A stretch of DNA of 64,000 nt from Fistularia commersonii (lineage: Eukaryota > Chordata > Actinopteri > Syngnathiformes > Fistulariidae): the NCBI GenBank assembly GCA_037954325.1, contig JBBMNZ010000014.1, forward strand, positions 11,878,956 to 11,942,955, read 5' to 3'. Shown here in pieces: positions 24,435 through 36,502 of the stretch. The translations under genes were made by a program, and so were the position numbers. Every line of letters begins with the position of its first letter. The stretch's first letter is position 1. The notes beneath the pieces were generated by a model. It did not search any database and was not told the DNA's origin. It saw only the letters and a program-made list of their open reading frames with translations.

Positions 24435-26479
24435 CTCAAGAGATTCTCTCTGACGTTTACAACACTTTATTTGATAAATTTAAATACTCTTGGATGACTG
24501 TGAGTCTAACAAGGATTTAAAGATCATCATGGGTTCTTCTTAAAAGGTGTTATGAGATCACGTTTACCCAGGACAACTACAAATCAAAACAGGGATGGAT
24601 GGACGAACTGAAAGCAGGCTACGTGACAAGGTTCTTACCATCACATCTGACCATTGTTGTTTCCAGACAAGCAGGAAGAATTTGTCTTTCAGCAAGTTTT
24701 TGCATATATGTGTGTGTTGGAGGGTTTGTTTTTGGTGTGTTTGTATGTGGTTGGGGGGGTATCCATAACAGCAAAAGCAGAGATGTGACAGTGAATTTCA
24801 GTCAGTTTTGCCACTAATCCAGTTCACACAATGTCAAGGTCCTGGAACTGGAACACAGCACTTGAAAGAAGCTTTTATCGAGGTTATCAACCATACCTGT
24901 GCTCCCCCCAGGATATAAAAATGTCCACCTTAAAAGATGTCTGTTCATTAAATGATCTTTGGTACTGAATGTTTTTGTTCCAATTTCAAGCCAACCATTA
25001 AATTCTTCACTTTGAGAGGTACCGATTGGGACACTGCAGAAATGGCCCTTGAGCAAGTCTGCAGTTATTTTGAATTTTGGAAAAACAAACAAAAGAGCAG
25101 TTTGCCAGTTACAAATGCACTCAAAATCATTAGCTTTTTCTTCTATTTTCTCACTGCCCAATATAATCTCATCCCAGCCCCCCAATCCCTCTTTCACACC
25201 CTAATCGTTGAGACTTAACAGAAAAATCAATTTCCACTACTCGGCAGAGAGGTCCAATGTTTCACCGCTGTGTCTGATTGATGACGCGCAGACGCCATCT
25301 CACACCCTGCTGCTTTTTATAGCACCTCAGCGTCGGTCGCATTTTTATGACAAATAATAACAGGAGATGTAATAGCTATTTCCCTTGGTGAGTAAATCTG
25401 AGCCAGGAGACAAGAGGACAGCCAGCCACGATACCTCAAGGATAGTCCCACATCAACAAGTTACTTAAGCTGAATTATGAGAAACTGGGTGCTCAGGGAA
25501 ATTCAACAATCGCATGTAGAGATCAGAAGCTTTTAGATGTCCGGCTCTTTAATACCGCAAAGCGGCCGGCGAATGATCAACACTTTATCAGGTGCACTTC
25601 TGCTCTGTATGCAGCCTTGGTAGCCAATCATGTGACTGCCACTTAACACACTGTTCACAGCCACTGAGCTGGCTAAGGGTTTTGCCATATGAATGAGGAA
25701 CAAGAGTGCTACAGTCACCCCTTCTGAGAACATCACAGTTTAGGAAAAAGCCCGGTATAATAAAAGAAACCAGATATATTCCACAAAATACACTTGAAAG
25801 GGAGAATCATACAAAAGCAGAGGCTGGAAATGGACTGAACAGGGTGTAGGAAGGTACAATTGCACATTTTAACCAAAAAATAAAGCCTGGCGGTTTTGCA
25901 TGAGGAAAGAGGGGTAATATTGAGAATTAACAAGGACAAAGAGATCACGAGGGTAATTGCTGAAGGGAAGCTCAACAAAACCAACATTCATCTTGCTGGC
26001 TGTTATTCCATCCGTTACATTTACACAGCAGCTCTGTGAAAGGAAGCACAGTTTAACTTAGAAAGGTCAGAGGGTTGCTGAAGAATGGAAATGTTGGACC
26101 CCAAATTCTCAGTTGGCCTGCTGTCTGGCAGGGGTAATATCTTTTGGATAGAAGGTTAGTTTGTACAAACAGACTGTGTTTTAAATTTTCATATTACAGC
26201 TTTTCAGCAAGCGGGTTATGTGATCTGATCATGCATTCATCTAATCAGAATAGAAATCATCAGTTCAATACCATACAGGGGAACAACAAATGGAAAATAT
26301 CTCTTCAGGTCCTGGCAAATAATTTTAATTTTATACCTGCCAGATAAAGTAACATGATTGTTAACTAATGTGTGTTTTCATTCATATGATGGAACTGCGA
26401 GCACTGGCCTCTACTCTCAAAGAATACATTTTAAAGCTGGATTCTCCCATGAACATGATTGATCCTCAAAAACCCATTT
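24435..26479. other. Gene-free stretch, nothing recognised
   Basis: Frames at 24814-25197 (minus) and 24952-25218 (plus) overlap and show no motif. No element borders were found. Confidence 0.45.
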
Positions 26480-26720
26480 CATTTTTTTTTTATTTTATTG
26501 TACTTTATAAATCCCTTGCGGGAAATTCCTGTCTGCATTTAACCCGTCATTGGATGACCCATGAGGTGTTGGCAGCCATCTAGCGGCACCAGGGGAGCAG
26601 TTAGGGGTTCAGTGTTTTGCGCTTAAACACTTCGACACACTAGGAGGAGCCGGGAATGGAACCAGAAATGTTCGGTTCCAAAGACGATTGCTCTACCCTC
26701 AGCGCCGCGCCACCCCTATT
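26480..26720 (-). mobile_element. tRNA-derived SINE, family A, near full length
   Basis: On the minus strand it starts GGGGTGGCGCGGCGCTGAGGG with a box A-like TGAGGGTAGAGCAATCGTC, then box B-like GGTTCCATTCCC. The body contains CCTAGTGTGTCGAAGTG and ACTGAACCCCTAACTGCTCC. The tail is GGAATTTCCCGCAAGGGATT with an A-rich end (plus-strand poly-T at 26481-26491). It is the longest copy of this family here, at about 240 bp. Confidence 0.85.
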
Positions 26721-28495
26721 TGGTCCCAAGACTCAGCAGTTTGGAATTATTGTCTTTTAAAATCTGAATTTTTCAAAAAGACTGACACTATGTATAAGGA
26801 AACTTTATGAAAGGCAACAATGAAGGGGAAAATACTCTTGTAAATACTGAAGCTGTCAGTGCATAGTAGAAGTGCATGCTGACAATCAGCTTGATCCACA
26901 GTCAGCTTCTTCTCTTCAATAAACTGGAGCCAAACACATGAAAATATTGACTTTATCATCTGCATCAGACACAATCAAATATGCTCCTTCAGCCAGACCA
27001 TTTTTATTTAAATAAAGTATAATCCACATTACGTTGTTTTTTTTTACCCTTTTTTTTTACACTGTGTTTTTTTTTTTACAGGGGGCCCTGGATGCTGAAA
27101 CCATCAACCAGATGCGAAAATCTTTCATAACTACATTTAGAAATACAGTTGCCCGAAAGCATCAAAACTATGAATTTTAATTCTCGATATTCTTGGAAGT
27201 ATGAATATTTTGACAGAAAAAAAATGTGCTAAAAATTTCAGTGGTGGAGCACTCCAGACTATTTCTATACGTTATGCACGTTATGCATGAAAAATATTTG
27301 TCATATTTGGCAATTATATTGCATCGTTGTATGTGTATAACAAGTTACTGTATATATTTGGAGTTAATTACTAATATATATGTGTGATATATTGGCATTA
27401 CACGTATGTGAAATACGTTGTCATTATATTCATATTATTAAAAATACAGAGATTTTTTTTGTAACCGTACACGTCTAGAGTCATGAAGCCATCAACTACA
27501 CACACAAGACTCAAATCCCAATGCAACTCAGTCTGGGTTTCTGTTCAAGTTGTCTTTCAAATGGCACATCGCCTGGTCAAGAGCTGTACAACTAGTCCAG
27601 TAGGGAATACAAGCTGGGTTTCCTGGAGTTCAATAACCCAAATAGCTGCTGTTTCAATCACAAATTACAAGTCAAGGACAAAGTGGATTAAATCATCAAA
27701 TAAAGCATCAATCAGAATATGATAATATTAGACTGAAACCCTCCAGGCAACAAAGCAATTATTGATAAGTCTGAGTCAATAAGCAGCAGAATTGCACTAC
27801 TGTGATGCAATTATTACATATGTAAAGCCAACCAGCATATTAAATAAACCCATCCAAAATACACACAACCTATTTCTTTCATGTTCTGTCTGTTCACACC
27901 ATCCCAGCAACATAGATAGTTCCTGCCTACCATGCAATAACCACATATTATTTCTTACCACAAAAGTACTTCTACTGAGCCTCTTTTTCTGCACAGTCAG
28001 TTAGAAAATCCAGCAGATCGAGTCATTAAAAGCTAGACCTTGGGCACCAAAGAAACACTGAACGTCTTATTGTAATTTACTTTCCGTTCACGTTGAGGGT
28101 TTAGCCCCGTGAATGATTTGTTTTTTAAAAAGCTTTTTCTTTACCCTTATCATTTTTTTATTACCTGTAAGCACCCTCGTCCCTCTGGGTGCTGTCCTGC
28201 TGTACATTCATTTTGCCGAGAACCGACCAACTTGGTTTATTGCTTTTCCGATTTCTATATGTTTGCTCCCATGCATTTGGACTTCTGTTTGAGTACAAAT
28301 GCTGTTTATCCATTGCCACTGAGCCGAGCCCGTGTGGGTCCAGCTCTCATGAACTTTGACAGTCAGCAACCAAAAAGTTTTGGTGTCCCTGAACATCTTC
28401 TCAGTCATTTTTATAATGAGAGACTTGTCTACATCAAACAGTATCGTCCGACTAAGATGAACATCTCCGCTGCTTATTACTGATAATATAATATA
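26721..28495. other. Gene-free stretch, nothing recognised
   Basis: AT-rich with many T and A runs. A 124-codon open frame at 28109-28483 starts with a lysine/phenylalanine-rich segment and includes NFDSQQPKSFGVPEHLLSHF. I do not recognise it and see no promoter or splice support. Confidence 0.45.
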
Positions 28496-28760
28496 CAGGG
28501 CTGTCTCAGAAAATTAGAATATTGTGATAAAGTTCTTTATCTTCTGTAATGCAATTACAAAAAACTAAAATGTCACACATCCTGGATTCATTACAAATCA
28601 ACTGAAATATTGCAAGCCTTTTATTATTTTAATATCGCTGATTATGGCTTACATCTTAAGAAAACTCAAAAATCTTATCTCAAAAGATTAGAATATCATG
28701 AAAAAAGTCATTTTTGTTTTTAACTTTATCACATTATTCTAATTTTCTGAGACAGTCCTG
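28496..28760. mobile_element. Tc1/mariner-type MITE
   Basis: The ends CAGGGCTGTCTCAGAAAATTAGAAT and, reversed, CAGGACTGTCTCAGAAAATTAGAAT form about 25-bp inverted repeats differing at one base. They are flanked by TA on both sides (28494-28495 and 28761-28762), the standard Tc1/mariner target duplication. At 265 bp with no open frame, it is a non-autonomous element. A second internal motif, AAAAGATTAGAATATCATGA, echoes the terminal repeats. Confidence 0.88.
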
Positions 28761-28762
28761 TA

Positions 28763-31700
28763 ATGTTCTTCAGCTCTATGTTTAATATTTACTTAGCTCG
28801 GCTTATAATAGGTTAAAATGCACTTTTGTTCTGCCAATCCAATGCTTTCAGTCCTACATTTGTGTGCAGTTTCAAGTATGACGATTTGCAGATAATTGTC
28901 CAGATTTAAGATAATGTGCATTTGTCTTCAAGCTAGAAGTCAGACTTTTCCAAGCTGCCTAAAGGTTATCGCTCTTTGGAATTCAACGAACTGAAAGAGC
29001 TATATTTCTCTTGCACACAGACACGCCAGCACTGCCCGGTTGGTTGAGCAGGACAGGCAGATCGATGTTAGTGAGAGATGCACCGCCCAGCCTGCACATC
29101 AGCTTAATGTCAGCTTCAGGTATTTTGACATCAAATTTTGCAGAAAACTTTCACTTGCCTTACCGGTTGCTGTTTGCACAATTCCCTTAATCCTCTCACA
29201 AAAGAGAGGGAGGGGGGAGCTTGTTCAACATGAGTAACCATGTTGTGATATAAAATAGCTGCAGAGACTTACAGTTTTAGCACTGTCATCACAGGATCCA
29301 GCCAACCTGTACTTTAGATATAGGCGCCACAAATACTCATGTTTAGAAAGATATCATATTTTATGCTAAAAAACCTCCCATCACTTTTATAAAAAATGCT
29401 GAAAGCTCACTCATATCCACACTCATACAGAATTTCCCAAAGCAGTGTCTTAGAATTCTAGTCATATGATGGTGCTTTTGAAGCCACTGGACCACAGTGT
29501 GCATTCACAGTGGGGCACAAAGTCTGATGTTGGAACTACAACAAATGTTCCAGTAGTGGGCAGAACGAGGCACAGCATAGGATTGTACAGTATTTGGAAC
29601 AATACCGCCCTGAACATCCAGCTGTACATGGTGACATATATTTACTCCCCGCTGAGCAAAATTGTAGCACTCATGTGGGCCGATCCAACTGAGAGGACAA
29701 AGTGAGTCTCGTAAGGAGCTGTCATGTCCGATCGATAAAACTGAACAACAGGCGTAGCCATTTCTCCAGGAAAATGGGCGCTTATACCGCAAGACAGTTG
29801 ATGACGCTGTTACATGCCAGAGGTTTGGTTCCCACTATCCACTGGGAAAGACGGTGCTTGGACAGAGCTTTACCTCTTGCAGGATTGGTAAATTGGACAG
29901 ACAGACATGCAGGCACACATCCTGTGTGTGCACCATAGACGTTAATGTCAGTGAGCTGTAAGCAGCAGGAATAACATAGGGTAAAAATGTGGTATTATTG
30001 GAATGTGCCCCCTGGAACCATCAAGACTGAACTGGGTTAACAAAAAGGTGATATAACAGGGCATGGAGAATGGTTGTTGCCACACAATGAATTGAGTAAA
30101 GCAGTTTCATAACGAAGGCAGTAGTTATGACGTATTCATGGATCATGCTTTCAGAATCAAACCTCAGATATTGTCCATGGTCCAGATTTAGTAAATTCAT
30201 CAAATCAAATGATGCAAAATAATCTCCAGGGTTGATAGCTGTCAACCTTTTGTTAGTGTCAACCTTTTGAACCTGCATGTTTACATGAATGTTTAACACT
30301 CAACTAAAACCTTGCTAAACTGCTGAAACCCTCCATTCCTTTTTTTTTTTTTTACCTCAACAGTCGTGTCCTTTTCCCCTCAAAAATGTCTTCTACCTCC
30401 TTTCCTACCATTACGTTTCCTCGTGAGAGAACGCACTAAGGCCTGACCCAAAACTGCAATTGGTAGCGTTTTCAGTAAAAGCAGATTTCGTCCACAGAGG
30501 AACAGCTCAAGCAAACCTCGAAGGGAGACATATAGCAGGCGAGCTGATTCACTCTGCCGTAGGAGGGAAGACCATTGCCCTTCCATGAGTCAGGGTGGAG
30601 AAACCCTACAAGTATTTCATAATTAATTTTCTGTGTTTTTTGGCATGACAGTGTACAGTTTGTTGGCATAAAAATTGAGCCTTAAAGAATTGGTGCACTC
30701 ATAGTGGTGGGGAGACCTAGAGGACACCCCCAAAGACACAGTGAGTACTAACCATGTATATTTTTAGGGTGAATGACGAAGACAGGCATTTTCAGACAGA
30801 GGTGGTTGGTGGATTTCTAATGCCATCTAATGCCTTCTTGGACTTGGCACTCATTTTGCACTCATCCTTTTTTTAGAAAAACTACGACGACTATAACTGG
30901 AAGACAGTTTTAGCTCAAGTTTTTATGGGGGTTCTAATGATGTAAAGAACAAAAGAGCAGTGATCGGCTAAAACCAAAGGTGTTGTATGTGCATGGAGGG
31001 CATCGTCACAGATCACTTGCCTCAAGGCTTTAATAAAGCAGTCCTCAACCTGAATCAAATTATTCCATAGACGTAAGTGAGTTTTAACGAGTGAACCCAG
31101 TGGGAAAGAAAATAAAATAAGAGTTAGGTAATTAGTGATCCTGCACATTTTCACCGGTATATTTTTGTGAATTTCCCTGCTTTCAAGGGAAAGTTCCTTC
31201 ATCTCTAATTCTCTGAAGCTACTGTAGACATGAAAAATAAGACTAAGACTCCTTGTAAAAAAGTATATTATAGTATATCATTTATAAAGATATATATTTT
31301 CATCCAATAATTTCCCTTTGTTTTCTGTACTTACTTTAATGATATACCATTGGTTTTCCATGGTTATATGTGCATATACACCGTCAACTTGTGAAAAATA
31401 GTCATGTAAACATAATTTAACAGATTTGAAAATGACAGGACTCAAACAGGAGGTTCCCACTTTGGAAATCAAGTACTCTATCCAGATGCAGACCTTAAAA
31501 ACAAAAAATTAGGAGGCTTTATATCAGAGAGCTGCTGATGATTTGCAGCTGATTAGTTGCATCACTTCATGTCTTCTGTGACTCCAGCTGGATAAAATAG
31601 TCGGGATGCCTGACTTTTTTAAGAGTGAGTCAAATCCACAGATGATTAACCATGTCTAAAATATGCAGTGTTCAGACTTCGGTTGATATATGATTATGAA

Positions 31701-33544
31701 ACAAACACTTCTCAAGTGTTTACCTCCACTTCAATCCTAGCTCTCTGTAGATCTATGGGGTCCCTGCTTAATGATTTTTGTCAATTTAAATAAAAATGAA
31801 AGGAAATAGTGAGACTGAAGGCCTTTTAAGGCAGACACAGACACTGACACACATACAGGCTAGAGACAGTAGTCAGTTATCAGTGGACCTGTCACTGTCT
31901 ACTGCTATAACTGCACTTAGAGGCTGAAATAGACTTTGAATGGTCCAAACCTATCCAAGGTGATGATGTTGGTTTTTTTTTGGCTTTGTTTTGCTTTTTA
32001 GGCTGAGTGAATGAAAAAACATGAACTCTTTGCCTTCCAGTAAATCTGAAACGCAATAGAGTAAATTGCTTCAGTGGCTGTGGGTGCATCTTCAGGATGC
32101 AAACAACCTTTTAACTATCTTTATCCATAGAAGGATTCTGCTGATCATGGAGCTTTTGTGTGGAAATTCATACATTTTCCTCAAACACACACACACATAC
32201 GTACACAGACCTGTACACACAACTGCTGCTATTGTCAGTGGTAGATTGAATCAGCTGAACAAATATAATATTCGGGTCACTTTTAGTCAGACAGCCAAAT
32301 AGCTACATTAAGGTGTGGGGCAAGGCTATAACATTACATAATAGCACTATTCTTTAACCACAAAGCAACAGCACAGCCTCTTGTTGCCTACATTTAATTC
32401 TTCTGTGATGCAAAGTAAATGGATATTCCAATTGTCCTTTACATGGCTAACAGAGCCCTTCGCCTTCTCTGACCTGTCTCACATCACTAATCCTTTGTGA
32501 AAATGATGGAAAAAATGTTGGTATCCATCATCGGTACAAGTAAAGAGAATTACTGTTTTATTTCTGAGCTGATTTCTGTTGGTCTCCATATATTTAGTCT
32601 GATAAGAATGGTTATGTTTCTAAATTCTAAAAATAATGCCATCAAGTCCATGTGAACAGAGAACATAACTTCAGATCCATATACTACCAATCAATTCCTT
32701 TTCCTAAAGGTGTCGAGAACATTGGGTAAAGGAAAGATTGTTCTTTTAAATTTCAAGTCATGGTTTGAGATATGAATACAGTGAGGTTTCCAACTATGTG
32801 GTTGGAAAATGAGATCAGCAATTCTACAATAAATCCTGGGCGAGGTTTCAGAAGTATGCCTGTTACTATTACATTACTGGTTCAGTTTCGCTGCGGGTTG
32901 CTGCAGAACCTGAGGTAGCTTCAATTTTAGGATCTCTATTCTTAAAATGAAGCTGCAAAATCCATCAGGATCTGGATCTGGCAGGCAACAAGTGTGAAGA
33001 GTGTGAAAGAACAGGCCTCTTTCCCCCTCCCACAAGATTCACTGCTCCTGCAAAGGTGTCAGGCTGTCTTATGCTCCAAAGTGAGCGCGTGTGTTCAATT
33101 TCACAAGGGATGGGTAAAAACCGCAGAGCCAAGTTTCACCTTGGAAATAGAGTAGCAAAAAAGGTCAGCAAAGAATGGCTGCACTTTCTCTTATGAAATC
33201 AGTCATATTTATACTGTCGAGAATCTCAAACACACTGTGCCTCAAAGGGAACAGAATATGATCGAAAAAACAAAACACATTTCCCCAAATTTTCATTTTA
33301 TTCTTAAAATGTGAAGGTTAAAAATGAAACAAAAACATCAACGATTCACTTTTATCACAACAGACAAAGTGTATTCATACTTGCTTCTGTTTGCTCCCAC
33401 GGAAAGAAGCAGCAACTAGAAAATAATAGCACAGCAGCATCACCTCTTTTCAGGCAACACAACTGATGGTTAGCCTGAAGGAAATCCTGGTTTAGACGAA
33501 ATTATTCATATCAAGCTTACGATAACACGTTTTAAACAAAACAA
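28763..33544. other. Gene-free stretch, nothing recognised
   Basis: Overlapping frames at 29466-29705 (plus) and 29505-29792 (minus) have no recognisable motif. A CA-rich patch lies near 32185-32220. No splice-linked exons or element borders could be supported. Confidence 0.45.
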
Positions 33545-33856
33545 TCGCACGCTTAGGTTCGAAGGGAGGCTGGAGCCTACCCCAGCTGCCATCGGGCAAA
33601 GGCGGGGTACACCCAAGATTAATCACCTGTCAATCACAGGGTCAAAAAGAGAGACAAACAACCATTCACTCTCCCACTCACAATTTTGCCATTAACCTTC
33701 TGCATGTTTTTGGAAAGTGGAAAGAAATTGGAGAACCTGGAAGAAACCCACGTGGACACGAGGAGAAGATGCAAACTCCACACAGAAAGGCTCCTTGTGG
33801 GATTTGAACCAGGGTCCTTCATAATGTAAAGAAGAAGGACTGTCCACTGTGCCACT
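33545..33856 (-). mobile_element. tRNA-derived SINE, family B
   Basis: On the minus strand the head reads AAGTGGCACAGTGGACAGTCC (box A-like), then CCTGGTTCAAATCCCACAAG (box B-like GGTTCAAATCCC). The body includes TTTCTGTGTGGAGTTTGCATC, CTCCTCGTGTCCACGTGGG and a distal part with GGGGTAGGCTCCAGCCTCC. This arrangement is a very common fish repeat with a tRNA-like head and a conserved CATGCAAACTCCACACAG-type body. It is about 310 bp and diverged. Confidence 0.8.
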
Positions 33857-36424
33857 TAAACTATAATTTCAGCAAAATAACATACCTGTATTTGTGGACC
33901 TCAGTCCTTAAATTGCTCTGTTAAGAGAAGAAGTGATTGCTGCATGTGTGCATCAGGTTGCTGCAGAGTATTTGCCTTTAAGGAGGACTGACAAGCACAG
34001 AGTTCAGCATTATTTCAAAAAGTCACATTTCTGGACTTGTTTCCCTTTGGACCGTCTTTTTGACGCTCTGCTGCGGTAACGGGGCCCCAATGTTAGTGCT
34101 GTATTCACATCCTCGAGCTCTTTCATCCATGCTGGAGATGCAGCTCTGAGTCAGTATAATTCAAGTTTTACTGCTGAGATTTGACACAGGGTTAGATAAA
34201 AAAAAAAAAAAAAAAATAAATAATTAAAAACACAATTTTTATCCTGTTTTTCTGACATCCTTGTTCCGGGGCATCCTAAAACAGCGGAGAAAACACTGAA
34301 GTCGGCGGGAAAACCCGTTAGACAATTCCTCGAAGAGCTGCAGACCCAGGACGGGCTGAGCCGCTGTCGGGTTCATTGATACCGGCTTTCCACCACAGCA
34401 GACAGAGGCGGGCCAAGACCCAGCCGTGGGCTGCGGCTTGTAACCGCTCCAAAGCCCACTAACTAAGTACTGAGCGAGGCTGTCAATATCGGCCTTCTCT
34501 TTTGTCTCTCCACGGCTACAGAGCCACCAGTAAGAGAGAGGGAAAGAGAGTGAGAGGGATGGGGTTGTGTAATAATCACAGGCTGCATGTTCAGACCCGT
34601 CGGGAGGCAGAGGAGTACTTTCTGGGGTGTGTAGTCATCTGCTTTCATGACTCTGATCCAGAAAGTTTCCCTCCCTGACAAAGGCCTCCTTTCCAGAGCT
34701 CTTCGTTTTCATGACAGCTTAATTAGATGAAGCCAGTTTGTTCTTCCCAGGGAAAACGTGGTTTGTCTCCATTCAGATGCAGTCACTGTTTTTTCTTTTT
34801 TTTTTTAAACTTAATTCCTTGTGGTTCAAACTCTTCGTATTTAAAAGTTGTGCTTCACTGGGTCAATAAGACACTGGCTGTGAAATGAGCGGATTTTGTC
34901 TCGCTATTATTGAGTACTCAGAGCTTGTTTCATGTTCACAACATTCACTACCCGCCATCATCGACTTTTTTCCCCAGACCAATGGATGCCGAAAAATATA
35001 AAAGATAAAAAAAATAAAATAAAATAAAAAGAAAGATTGAAATATAATGCTCATAAAGGGCAGCAGTCGCACTGTCTCCACGGGGGCTGGTTTAGCGCGC
35101 AACACTAAAACGCAACACCGCACAACGGCACTGTGTGAATCATTGGGCCTGTATATGCATCTGTACTTCATGTCCCAAACACCTGAAAAGTATCGATAGA
35201 ACACGTTACTGCCACCACAACACCAACTTTTTGGAGTTTTTTGCTGACACTTCTGTATACTGTCTGTGGCCTGTTCAGGTAAATTTAATATTTGAGGGGC
35301 CGTGTCTTTCAAAGGTTGCGTTCATGTCCAAATGTTAAAGAATTTCTTACTAAACCTGTGTGCCCATAAGAAAAGGAGGCTGCAGTATTCTGAACATTAA
35401 CTACACTGTGGTTTTACATTTTTAAGGCCAGGTAAACAAAATATTGGAATGTGATTATTATCATAAATAACATCTATTTTTGATCTGTTATTTCTTGTAA
35501 TTGGTCTACATTTTACTCTGAAGATACATTCTGAGAAATTGTTTTTTTTTTTTGAAAAAGTATAAACACTGAACCCAAATAACCTTCTGTTATGTCTAAC
35601 ATTGTGTCACATTGTTCAGGTCAATTCCCACTTTTTTTGGACTAAATAAACTATAAACCATCACAAAAAAATCAACAATGAAAATGAACAATCAGAAATA
35701 CACAAAAGTTTACAAAATGTCTTACATGAATGATTAGATATTTGAATATTAAGACTTTAAAATATAATCTGAATTCAGTCCAGTCCCTAAATTGCTGAAG
35801 TAAAAGATGAAAATATGGGAATTTTACTCCAGACATTTTTGGGAACCCCTAACCTCAGAGTTGAAACTTTGCCAGTGGGGTTAAAAAAGGGAACAGATGG
35901 TGACACAAACAGGAAATGGTCAATCTAATTTAACAATGCTCAAGGCTACAGCGCATCTTTCATTAGCGTTTGAGAAAAAGCAAAGCATGTTCCTGAGGTT
36001 CCTATCTGTAATATAATTCAGACACTAGTTTTCACAACTATACAAGCTGACTCCAGAAATATACCCCTTTGTGATACTAATTAATTTGATAGCACTTTGA
36101 AAACCACAGCTGCCACAGTAATTTACCAACCAGACTTACAATATCATGAAATTATTCCCACGTCCATCACACCCACAACTTCGACAATCTTCAGTCTACA
36201 ATCTTTCTGCACTGTTTTAGCTTCTTTTTCCAGTTGCAACTGGCTGTGGTTTGAAATTGAGCTCTTGTTTCATTCTGGCTCATGTTACAAGCTGTCCAGA
36301 AATAAAGGAGACATCTAATGGCCAAAAAGGAAGACTCATCAAAGTTATAGTTGTGTTTAACCAACTGTGAAGCTCCAAGTGTCAAGAGATATTGGATGCC
36401 TTTTGACAGCGGAAGCTGGAAAAC
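33857..36424. other. Gene-free stretch with CpG-rich patch
   Basis: No gene is recognised. The interval 34255-34460 has roughly 14 CpG dinucleotides in about 200 bp by eye, against a CpG-poor surround. A further small cluster lies at 35094-35126. A poly-A run is at 34199-34216. The overlapping frames at 34463-34681 and 34863-35312 (minus) have no family motif. Confidence 0.45.
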
Positions 36425-36502
36425 TTGGAAAGAGCCCATTTAGAAATGAACCGAGAATATTCCTGCTGTGGGACAGTAGTGCCAACTACTATGCCACCAT
36501 GA
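36425..36502 (-). mobile_element. Possible SINE head fragment, family B
   Basis: The minus strand reads GTGGCATAGTAGTTGGCACTACTGTCCCACAGCAGGAATATTCTCGGTTCATTTC. This parallels the tRNA-like head of family B (GTGGCACAGTGGTTAGCACT...CACAGCAAGAAGGTT...GGTTC). The body is missing after GGGCTCTTTCC. It is short and diverged. Confidence 0.45.

Noticed and set aside
22877..24497. Plus-strand open frames over the reversed LINE
   Set aside because: They are the antisense of the LINE coding region, which explains their length and composition.
28109..28483. 124-codon plus-strand open frame
   Set aside because: No family motif, no signal peptide pattern I trust, no splice partners, and it lies in AT-rich DNA beside a MITE. 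Length alone is not enough in a 64-kb eukaryotic window.
34863..35312. 149-codon minus-strand frame
   Set aside because: Contains a low-complexity FFLFYFIFFIFYIF run from an A-rich repeat and no recognisable domain.
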